From Anaerolineales bacterium (GTDB taxonomy: Bacteria > Chloroflexota > Anaerolineae > Anaerolineales > Villigracilaceae), in the NCBI GenBank assembly GCA_025966435.1, contig JAICRQ010000163.1, positions 1 through 7,467 on the forward strand: a stretch of DNA of 7,467 bases, read 5' to 3'. This document shows positions 1 to 5,249 of this stretch, piece after piece (the first letter of the stretch is position 1; the number at the start of each line of letters is the position of its first letter). The notes beneath the pieces are model-generated. The model ran no database searches. It worked only from the letters and a program-made list of their open reading frames with translations, and was not told the origin of the DNA. Position numbers and translations under genes: made by a program.

Positions 1-426
1 GTTCACAGCACCGGCGTGATCGACTATGATGATATTCCGTCGTATCTGGCGATGTGCGATATCTTTGTGACTAGCTCGGTCGCCGAGACCTTCGGCATGT
101 CCACAGTGGAAGCGATGAGCGTGGGATTGCCGATCATGGGCATCCACGGGATCGGCACAAGCGACCTTGTGGAAGATGGCAAAACGGGCTTCCTTTCCAC
201 CGAGGACCTGGCTGCCTTCACTGCCAAGCTGACCTATCTTTGTCTGCATCCAGGGTTGAGAAAAGAAATGGGGTTGGCTGCCTGTAAAGCTTCGGAACCA
301 TACGATATCGAACGTACAACGAATATCCTGCTGGGTCACTATACGCGTCTGACCCAGAACACAAGACCACTCAAGAGAAGTCTCGACGAGCGGCTGATGT
401 CTGTGCTGGAAGAGTTCATGAAATGA
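1..426 (+). CDS. Glycosyltransferase, GT4-type GT-B fold, C-terminal part (5' truncated)
   Basis: The reading frame is open from base 1, so the gene begins outside the window; about 141 C-terminal residues are present. They match the second Rossmann domain of a GT-B retaining glycosyltransferase, which transfers a sugar from a nucleotide-sugar donor to a lipid, glycan or small-molecule acceptor. The key signature is the EX7E motif, with glutamates at codons 29 and 37 of the visible part (bases 85-87 and 109-111) inside SSVAETFGMSTVEAMSVG, followed by GLPIMG and a DLVEDGKTGFL stretch, as in the donor-binding region of this family. The GTG at base 16 is an internal codon, not a start. The stop overlaps the start of the next gene (ATGA), so the two are probably co-transcribed and translationally coupled. 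Donor and acceptor cannot be told from this fragment; lipid glycosylation is possible but unsupported. Confidence 0.85.
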   Translation, partial: VHSTGVIDYDDIPSYLAMCDIFVTSSVAETFGMSTVEAMSVGLPIMGIHGIGTSDLVEDGKTGFLSTEDLAAFTAKLTYLCLHPGLRKEMGLAACKASEPYDIERTTNILLGHYTRLTQNTRPLKRSLDERLMSVLEEFMK

Positions 427-776
427 CGAAGCACAACCAGCGCGTCGGCAAGTGGGGCGAAGAGGCAGTCGCAACATATCTGGCGGGGCGCGGCTACGAG
501 ATCATCGCACGCAATGCGCGGACTCCCTACGGCGAAATTGATATTATTACGAAACAAGGTGACGTTACGATTTTCGTAGAAGTAAAAACACTGAGATCTA
601 GTAAAAATTTCTTTCCTGAGCAGAACGTCACAGCACGAAAACAGGCGCATATGCTCGCCTGTGCCGAACATTTCGCGATGGAACATGCGATTGATCAATG
701 GCAGATCGATGTGATTGCTGTGGAGGGAAAAGCGGGAGTGCAACCAAAAATTACACACTTCGAGAATGCAATTTGA
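423..776 (+). CDS. yraN: YraN/UPF0102 family protein, predicted PD-(D/E)XK nuclease-like fold
   Basis: This 117-residue protein has the usual length of UPF0102 proteins. It shows the family pattern in order: GKWGEEAVATYL near residues 9-20, GYEIIARN at 24-31, YGEID at 36-40 and FVEVKT at 51-56. Asp40, Glu53 and Lys55 line up as the D...ExK core of a PD-(D/E)XK endonuclease-like fold, with Glu13/Glu14 as the helical acidic residue. The family resembles Holliday-junction resolvases, but its biological role is not established, so a nuclease function is only inferred. The ATG at 423 overlaps the upstream TGA in an ATGA junction, which fixes the start and suggests coupling to the glycosyltransferase gene. 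From about base 540 the gene is noticeably more A+T-rich than its first third. No clear intrinsic terminator follows it. Confidence 0.9.
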   Translation: MTKHNQRVGKWGEEAVATYLAGRGYEIIARNARTPYGEIDIITKQGDVTIFVEVKTLRSSKNFFPEQNVTARKQAHMLACAEHFAMEHAIDQWQIDVIAVEGKAGVQPKITHFENAI

Positions 777-793
777 AGTAAGATAAATAGCGT

Positions 794-822
794 TTGCACC
801 ATCAGTGCAGTAAACATAAAGA
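794..822 (+). promoter_or_regulatory. Candidate sigma70 promoter for the riboswitch-gdx unit
   Basis: TTGCAC at 794-799 lies 17 bp from TAAAGA at 817-822. The -35 box is fair and the -10 box poor. The predicted start near 829 falls just before the aptamer begins, which is the main reason to report it. A 5-bp inverted repeat TGCAC/GTGCA (795-799 and 805-809) overlaps the -35; it has no T-tract and does not look like a terminator for yraN. Read-through from yraN is an alternative source of transcripts. Confidence 0.3.
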
Positions 823-833
823 ATAAATTTGGT

Positions 834-913
834 TTTCTAGGGTTCTACATTAAGTATGACCTAGAGAAAACACGCAGAAAACTGCGCACACGGAGGGATA
901 AAAGCCCGGGAGA
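834..913 (+). promoter_or_regulatory. Guanidine-I riboswitch aptamer (ykkC class)
   Basis: The segment carries the recognisable conserved blocks of the ykkC/guanidine-I RNA: CTAGGGTTCT at 837-846, ACCTAGAGAAAACACG at 859-874, ACACGGAGGGATAAAAGCCC near 888-907 and then GGGAGA. A GC-rich hairpin, CGCAG-AAAA-CTGCG, lies at 873-886. The P1 stem can be drawn as bases 834-842 against 905-913 (GGG/CCC, one A-G mismatch, then five pairs including wobbles). This RNA class binds free guanidinium and controls guanidine exporters and degradation enzymes. The 3' strand of P1 is also the 5' arm of the terminator that follows, so ligand binding should block termination: an ON switch acting on transcription. 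The downstream gene is a Gdx-type exporter, which independently supports the call. Confidence 0.93.
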
Positions 914-937
914 TTCAATCTCTTGGGTTTTTTATTT
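905..937 (+). terminator. Riboswitch-controlled intrinsic terminator (attenuator) upstream of gdx
   Basis: CCCGGGAGA (905-913) pairs with TCTCTTGGG (919-927) around the loop TTCAA, giving nine pairs with two G-U wobbles. Six T residues follow (928-933), then ATTT. This is a textbook intrinsic terminator placed 27 bases before the exporter start. Its left arm is the right strand of aptamer P1, so the two structures exclude each other. Without guanidine the terminator should form; with guanidine, P1 should win and transcription should continue. Confidence 0.9.
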
Positions 938-959
938 CTCTATCTTCAAGGAGAAAACA

Positions 960-1280
960 ATGTCTTGGTTCTATCTTTTCATCGCAGGTTTGTTCGAAAT
1001 TGTTTGGGCAATCGGCTTGAAATACACACAGGGATTCACACGCCCTCTGCCAACTGCTGTTACCGTAGCAGGGATGATCGTAAGTTTTTACTTCCTATCT
1101 CTGGCGACAAAGATCCTGCCCATTGGAACCGCGTATGCGGTCTGGACAGGAATAGGGGCTGTCGGAGCCATCATTCTGGGCGTCATTCTCTTCAAAGAAC
1201 CTATCGACCTGGGGCGGGTAATCTTCATGTTATTCATTGTCGTCGGCATTATCGGTCTTAGAGCAGTGTCACCCCATTAA
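960..1280 (+). CDS. gdx: Small multidrug resistance family guanidinium exporter (Gdx/SugE type)
   Basis: This 106-residue, four-helix membrane protein has the size and pattern of SMR transporters, which work as antiparallel dimers and exchange protons for cations. The features favour the guanidinium-export (Gdx, formerly SugE) subgroup over EmrE-like drug exporters: [13 protein letters not shown] at residues 16-28 and [16 protein letters not shown] at 54-69. Glu13 in helix 1 is the conserved proton/substrate-coupling residue, and Gly10, Trp16, Ser42, Tyr59 and Trp62 sit where Gdx proteins have binding-pocket residues. The start is supported by AAGGAG at 948-953, six bases before the ATG. The gene follows a guanidine-I riboswitch with an attenuator, so expression should rise with intracellular guanidinium. 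The gene is intact, and no partner SMR gene is adjacent, consistent with a homodimer. Confidence 0.94.
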   Translation: MSWFYLFIAGLFEIVWAIGLKYTQGFTRPLPTAVTVAGMIVSFYFLSLATKILPIGTAYAVWTGIGAVGAIILGVILFKEPIDLGRVIFMLFIVVGIIGLRAVSPH

Positions 1281-1332
1281 AATTCTCTGCTCGCGATGTA
1301 AATAGACAACATGGGCTCGATCGTAGAGGAAC

Positions 1333-2370
1333 TTATGGCGCTGACAAGACTTCTTTTTCTACCCCGTCAAGCTCTTCCACGAATTCGCGACCAAAATAGT
1401 ATTCTAATTCGTTCCGAATGGATTGATATGCGGAACAGCCCGAACCCGAACAGATGAGGGAATCGTCATCTAATTCCGGGGCAAGAGATAAAATTCCTTC
1501 GCCGAAGCTGAGTGGAAACAGGATACATACGAGGGGCTTGATCTCATGATAATCCATCTGCTTACTGAGGGCATACCTGTGTAAACCGCAACCTCGCTGG
1601 TCTTTACTGATAAACACACAGCGAGGACCTTGGGGATTGATCCTGGTATATTGATTTCCGTCGTATTCCTCATAATATTCATATTCCGCTTCGAACCACT
1701 CGCCCTCTGGCGGCCGAACGAACGGCAGAATCTCTTCCCGGCGTTGTTGTATCTTTTCCACGTTTTGAATATCAACGTCTGCTCCAAACGAGCAGCACCA
1801 ATCATGACAGAAATTACATTCCAGGCAGCGAGCAAAGTACGTCTTCAAAAAGATATCACGATGCACAAAAGAAATCACCATGTTACCGGACGCGTATTCC
1901 CTGGTCAGCGGGATGATGCTTGTATCCTGTGGGAGAACTCGAGAGCGGATTGCGCTCTGCACTGCATTCGCTTTGATGGCAAGTCGCTCTGCAACCGATC
2001 CATCGAAATCTGAGGAGACTTTACGAAGTGCGTACCGGTACTGATGGAGCGCGCCAAACCAATCCTCTTCGAGAACTGACAGATCTCCGAGTTTCTCATG
2101 TGAAAGCACCAGCCAGCGATCATTCTTGCCATTTAAGGCGATTTGCGCGCTGTGCATCAGCGCACCTCTTGCGTCCTCCCACCTCCCCAACTTTACGAGT
2201 ATCTCACCATAAAACAGGTACCGGGAATATCGCTCGGCGTCGTCTTTCGCTTCCCTGAGCAGGTCCAGCACCAACTGTTCCGCCTCGGTATAATGTCCCT
2301 GTGAAAACTTAAGTAGAGCCTTCACTGATTTGGATGCAATTTCATTTGGAAGAGCCGCTTTTCCATTCAT
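1333..2370 (-). CDS. TPR-like repeat protein with C-terminal DUF3109/YkgJ-like cysteine cluster
   Basis: This 345-residue soluble protein has two parts. Residues 15-140 or so are helical with TPR-like spacing (HYTEAEQLVLDLL, GEILVKLGRWEDARGAL, LGDLSVLEEDWFGALHQY), which suggests a protein-binding scaffold. Residues 180-315 are cysteine-rich: Cys182, 185, 188, 192 and 193 form CxxCxxCxxxCC, followed by Cys251, the GCGLHRYAL block with Cys261, IKPLVCILFPL with Cys282, and Cys307 and Cys312. The block C(G)LHRYAL...IKPxVCxLFPL is the recognisable core of the DUF3109/YkgJ group, whose members are predicted to bind iron-sulfur clusters or zinc and have no firmly known reaction. Residues 226-240 are very rich in Glu and Tyr. 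The first of two close ATGs was chosen; the only SD-like sequence is a weak AGG. It is convergent with gdx (52-bp gap, no clear terminator) and divergent from miaA. Function unknown. Confidence 0.82.
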   Translation of the reverse strand: MNGKAALPNEIASKSVKALLKFSQGHYTEAEQLVLDLLREAKDDAERYSRYLFYGEILVKLGRWEDARGALMHSAQIALNGKNDRWLVLSHEKLGDLSVLEEDWFGALHQYRYALRKVSSDFDGSVAERLAIKANAVQSAIRSRVLPQDTSIIPLTREYASGNMVISFVHRDIFLKTYFARCLECNFCHDWCCSFGADVDIQNVEKIQQRREEILPFVRPPEGEWFEAEYEYYEEYDGNQYTRINPQGPRCVFISKDQRGCGLHRYALSKQMDYHEIKPLVCILFPLSFGEGILSLAPELDDDSLICSGSGCSAYQSIRNELEYYFGREFVEELDGVEKEVLSAP

Positions 2371-2397
2371 ATAACCTGTGACCCATAGGCATGTGTG

Positions 2398-2403
2398 TAT
2401 AAT
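2398..2403 (+). promoter_or_regulatory. Candidate -10 box for miaA in the divergent intergenic region
   Basis: A perfect TATAAT lies at 2398-2403, preceded by a TG-rich stretch, with no convincing -35 at the right distance (TGTGAC at 2377-2382 gives a 15-bp spacer). Transcription would start near 2410, at the foot of the leader hairpin. The overlapping TATACA on the opposite strand (2396-2401) could serve the divergent TPR/cysteine-cluster gene, so the two promoters may be back to back. Confidence 0.45.
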
Positions 2404-2410
2404 TCATTAG

Positions 2411-2436
2411 GAACCCGTTTCCCATAAAACGGGTTC
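2411..2436 (+). repeat. Perfect 10-bp inverted repeat (hairpin) in the miaA leader
   Basis: GAACCCGTTT (2411-2420) and AAACGGGTTC (2427-2436) form a perfect 10-bp stem with the six-base loop CCCATA. It ends seven bases before the miaA ATG. Only TTCCTAT follows, so it lacks the T-tract of an intrinsic terminator. In the divergent gap it could be an RNA leader hairpin for miaA or a DNA operator affecting both genes; the sequence alone does not decide. Confidence 0.8.
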
Positions 2437-2443
2437 TTCCTAT

Positions 2444-3382
2444 ATGCAGCCGAAAAACAAGTTTCCTCTTATCCTTATTGTCGGACCCACCGCCGTGGGC
2501 AAGACTGAGCTTGCCATTCAACTTGTAGAACGAATCAGTGGCGAAATTGTCTCAGCAGATTCGCGCCTCTTTTATCGCGGCATGGACATTGGCACAGCCA
2601 AACCCACGCGCGAGGAGCAGGCGCGCGCCCCACACCACTTAATCGATATTGCCGATCCTGATGAAATCTTAAGCCTGGCAGTCTTCCAACACAAAGCGCG
2701 TGAAGTGATCACTGATATCCATACACGCAATAAAATTCCGTTTTTAGTTGGAGGAACCGGACAATACATTCGCGCAGTGACGGAGGGATGGAGTCCACCT
2801 GAAGTTGAGCCTGATGAGAGACTAAGGGGTGAATTGGAAAGGATAAAGGAAGAAAGAGGAGCTCACTGGCTATACGAAAAAGTTGGAGACCTTGATCCAG
2901 CGGCGGCGGAGAAAATTGACCCGCGTAATTATCGCCGGACCATCCGCGCTTTAGAGGTCATTCTGACCACGGGGAAGAAATTCTCGGAACAGCGCGGGCA
3001 AAGCGAATCTCCTTATCATTTGATCACAATTGGTTTGACGCGTCCGCGCCCGGAATTATATGAACGCGTCGATCAGCGGATTGAATTGATGTTCGCAAAT
3101 GGATTCCTGGAGGAAGTGAGACAGTTACTGGCAATGGGATATTCCCCCTCCCTGCCAACGATGTCCGCGATTGGGTATCGAGAGTGCGTGCGGGTTATTC
3201 ACGGTGAATTAAGTGAGGAACAAGCAAAGGCAGAGATCCGACGCGCGACTCGGGTGTTTGTGCGCAGGCAGGCTAACTGGTTCAAGGAGTCCGATCCGAA
3301 TATTAAGTGGTTCCGAGTTGAGGAGGGGGTTGTGGACGACATTGAATCTTACATTCGCAGTACGCTGAATGTCGTGAAATAA
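2444..3382 (+). CDS. miaA: tRNA dimethylallyltransferase (tRNA A37 isopentenyltransferase)
   Basis: MiaA transfers a dimethylallyl group from DMAPP to N6 of adenine 37 in tRNAs reading UNN codons, which improves decoding accuracy. The 312-residue length is typical. The P-loop GPTAVGKT is at residues 14-21, ADSR at 38-41 followed by YRGMDIGTAKPT, HHLIDIADPDE at 64-74, FLVGGTGQYIRA near 100-111, then DPRNYRRTIRALE, a VDQRIELMFANGFLEE helix, SAIGYRE and TRVFVRRQANWFK near the C terminus. All are family landmarks. Small departures are Leu42 where many homologues have Gln after DSR, and Gln in GGTGQY where Leu is common; neither looks disabling. The ATG at 2444 puts the P-loop at the usual distance from the N terminus, but no Shine-Dalgarno sequence precedes it. 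The next gene starts 74 bases downstream with its own promoter. Confidence 0.96.
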   Translation: MQPKNKFPLILIVGPTAVGKTELAIQLVERISGEIVSADSRLFYRGMDIGTAKPTREEQARAPHHLIDIADPDEILSLAVFQHKAREVITDIHTRNKIPFLVGGTGQYIRAVTEGWSPPEVEPDERLRGELERIKEERGAHWLYEKVGDLDPAAAEKIDPRNYRRTIRALEVILTTGKKFSEQRGQSESPYHLITIGLTRPRPELYERVDQRIELMFANGFLEEVRQLLAMGYSPSLPTMSAIGYRECVRVIHGELSEEQAKAEIRRATRVFVRRQANWFKESDPNIKWFRVEEGVVDDIESYIRSTLNVVK

Positions 3383-3386
3383 ATAA

Positions 3387-3442
3387 CAACCATCGGTTGG
3401 TTGACTTTTGATTCTTCCTTGTATATACTGAGGACAACCATC
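3387..3442. promoter_or_regulatory. Putative operator: CAACC repeats around the acyl-CoA ligase promoter
   Basis: A perfect inverted repeat CAACC-ATC-GGTTG at 3387-3399 abuts the -35 box, and a further GTTG at 3400-3403 overlaps it. An exact second copy of CAACCATC lies at 3435-3442, on the predicted transcription start. Repeats at both ends of a promoter are typical of repressor sites; TetR-type repressors often control fatty-acid activation genes. No regulator gene is in the window, so the identity of any protein is unknown. Confidence 0.45.
3401..3429 (+). promoter_or_regulatory. Sigma70-type promoter of the acyl-CoA ligase gene
   Basis: TTGACT (3401-3406) and TATACT (3424-3429) are separated by exactly 17 bp; each box matches the sigma70 consensus at five of six positions. 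Transcription should begin near 3436, giving a leader of about 20 bases with AGGAGG at 3447-3452 just ahead of the ATG. Confidence 0.75.
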
Positions 3443-3456
3443 AAACAGGAGGCATC

Positions 3457-5157
3457 ATGACTGACCGTCCATGGCTGGCTCATTATGACCAGGGGGTGCC
3501 ACACACCGTTGAAATTCCTGAAGCGCCATTATTTCATTTTTTAGAAGAAGCGGCGCGAAAATATCCCGACCGCGCCTGCACGATCTTCAAGGGCGCGGTC
3601 ATTTCATATAAAGAAATGAATGCGCTGACGGATCGCATGGCAGCCGCGCTGGTTGAGATGGGTGTGAAGAAGGGTGACAGGGTGGGAATCTTCATGCCAA
3701 ACACACCTCAATTCGTGATCGCGTTCTTCGGTATTCTCAAAGCGGGTGGCGTGGTAGTAGCAGTCAACCCCACCTACCCACCCGATGAAGTACTGACTCC
3801 TGTCAATGATTCGAATATCGAAATCATGTTTACGTTGACCAAATTCTATGGTGTCTTGAAGGCGGTGCGTGAACGATCCAAGCTCAAGAAGATTATTGTC
3901 TCCAACATTAAAGAGACACTGCCTTCGATGCTCCGTGTCCTCTTTACTCTGGTGAAAGAGAAGAAGGAGGGACATCGTCTCGACACGCTGGCGAATGGAG
4001 ACGTCTGGATGAAAGACCTGCTCAAGAAACATGAGAATTCACCGAAGCCAAACGTCCAGGTCACGCCAGATGATATTGCTCTGTTCCAATACTCTGGCGG
4101 CACAACAGGCATCCCTAAAGGCGCCGTTGCCTTGCACCGGAACGTGGTCGCAAACACGATGCAGATGCGAGCCTGGTTTGTTAACTGCATAGAGGGACAG
4201 GAGATTTTCCTAATGGGGATTCCGCTTTTCCATGTGTATGGAATGGTGGCAGGGATGAGTCTCGCGATGACATTAGGCGCAAGCATGGTTATGGTACCGA
4301 ACGCGCGTGACCTGAAAGATGTGCTCGAGAATATCAGCAAGCACAAGGCGACGATTTTCCCCGGCGTACCGCTGCTTTACAATGCGATTAATAACCATCC
4401 CGATGTAAAAGCCGAAAAATACAATCTCTCTTCGATCAAAGCCTGCATCTCCGGGTCCGCGCCGTTGATGCGTGAGACAAAGGAGCAATTCGAGAAATTG
4501 ACAGGCGGTAGGGTATTCGAAGGCTATGGTCTTTCTGAAGCACCCACGGCGACGCATTGCAACCCTTTGCTGGGCGTGAACAAGACCGGCTCCATTGGCA
4601 TGCCATTGCCAAACGTGGAAGTCAAGATCATCAGCCTGGATGATGGAGAAACCGAGATGCTGCAGGGTGAAATTGGCGAGATCGTCATCCACGGACCCCA
4701 GGTGATGAAGGGCTATCACAATATGCCTACGGAGACGACCAACACGCTGCGCCAGATGAAAGACGGCAAGACCTGGCTCTTCACAGGAGATATTGGGCGC
4801 ATGGATGAGGATGGCTACTTCTACATCGTGGATCGCAAGAAGGAGCTTATCAAGCCGGGCGGTTTCCAGGTGTGGCCGCGGGAGGTGGAGGAAGCGATTT
4901 CCTCACACCCGAAAGTACTGGAAGTAGGCGTCGGCGGCATCCCAGACCCGAACCGCGGCGAGGCGGTCAAAGCATGGGTGGTCGTCAAACCGGGCGAAAA
5001 CATCACAGTGGAAGAGCTGAGGGCATATTGCAAAGAGCATCTTGCGCCCTATAAAGTCCCCTCGCATATCGAGTTCCGGAACGAACTGCCCAAGACAACA
5101 GTTGGAAAGATCTTAAGGCGTGAGCTGGTGAGGCAGCACAAGGAATCAGTTAATTGA
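3457..5157 (+). CDS. fadD: Long-chain fatty-acid-CoA ligase (AMP-forming, FadD-like)
   Basis: This 566-residue member of the ANL adenylate-forming superfamily activates a fatty acid with ATP to an acyl-AMP and then to acyl-CoA, feeding beta-oxidation or lipid synthesis. The core motifs are in order and intact: the phosphate-binding YSGGTTGIPKG at 212-222, PLFHVYG at 256-262, YGLSEAPT at 357-364, TGD at 443-445, the hinge region beginning DRKKELIKPGG at 459-469 with PREVE following, and the catalytic lysine Lys551 in PKTTVGKILRR. Length and motif style fit long-chain or medium-chain acyl-CoA synthetases; exact chain length cannot be read, and an aryl-CoA ligase is a less likely alternative. 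The start is fixed by AGGAGG four bases before the ATG. The gene stands alone, with a strong promoter and candidate operator upstream and a terminator downstream. Confidence 0.92.
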   Translation: MTDRPWLAHYDQGVPHTVEIPEAPLFHFLEEAARKYPDRACTIFKGAVISYKEMNALTDRMAAALVEMGVKKGDRVGIFMPNTPQFVIAFFGILKAGGVVVAVNPTYPPDEVLTPVNDSNIEIMFTLTKFYGVLKAVRERSKLKKIIVSNIKETLPSMLRVLFTLVKEKKEGHRLDTLANGDVWMKDLLKKHENSPKPNVQVTPDDIALFQYSGGTTGIPKGAVALHRNVVANTMQMRAWFVNCIEGQEIFLMGIPLFHVYGMVAGMSLAMTLGASMVMVPNARDLKDVLENISKHKATIFPGVPLLYNAINNHPDVKAEKYNLSSIKACISGSAPLMRETKEQFEKLTGGRVFEGYGLSEAPTATHCNPLLGVNKTGSIGMPLPNVEVKIISLDDGETEMLQGEIGEIVIHGPQVMKGYHNMPTETTNTLRQMKDGKTWLFTGDIGRMDEDGYFYIVDRKKELIKPGGFQVWPREVEEAISSHPKVLEVGVGGIPDPNRGEAVKAWVVVKPGENITVEELRAYCKEHLAPYKVPSHIEFRNELPKTTVGKILRRELVRQHKESVN

Positions 5158-5185
5158 GGCAAACAAGTACACAGGTAGACATAAA

Positions 5186-5220
5186 AAGAGCCTTCCGAAA
5201 TCGGAAGGCTCTTCGTTATT
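5186..5220. terminator. Bidirectional intrinsic terminator between fadD and ftsH
   Basis: AAGAGCCTTCCGA (5186-5198) and TCGGAAGGCTCTT (5201-5213) form a near-perfect 13-bp inverted repeat around AA. It is followed on the plus strand by CGTTATTTAT and on the minus strand by a T-run (the complement of AAAAA at 5183-5187). It lies 29 bases after the fadD stop and 37 bases after the ftsH stop on the other strand, so it can end both convergent transcripts. Confidence 0.9.
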
Positions 5221-5249
5221 TATCTATTTACTTATCTACGTGTTACACC

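Noticed and set aside
339..758. 139-residue minus-strand frame opposite yraN
   Set aside because: It is antisense to two well-supported genes, with no ribosome site or recognisable motif; a shadow frame.
923..1261. 112-residue plus-strand frame overlapping gdx
   Set aside because: It begins inside the riboswitch terminator, runs in another frame through gdx and has a composition unlike a real protein; gdx has the ribosome site and the family motifs.
1260..1292. GAGCAG ... CTGCTC inverted repeat at the end of gdx
   Set aside because: Only six pairs with a long loop of about 20 bases and no T-tract; too weak to call a terminator for gdx or for the convergent gene.
3604..4719. Three long minus-strand frames opposite the acyl-CoA ligase gene
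   Set aside because: All are antisense shadows of a gene with every ANL motif intact; none has a plausible start signal or family resemblance.
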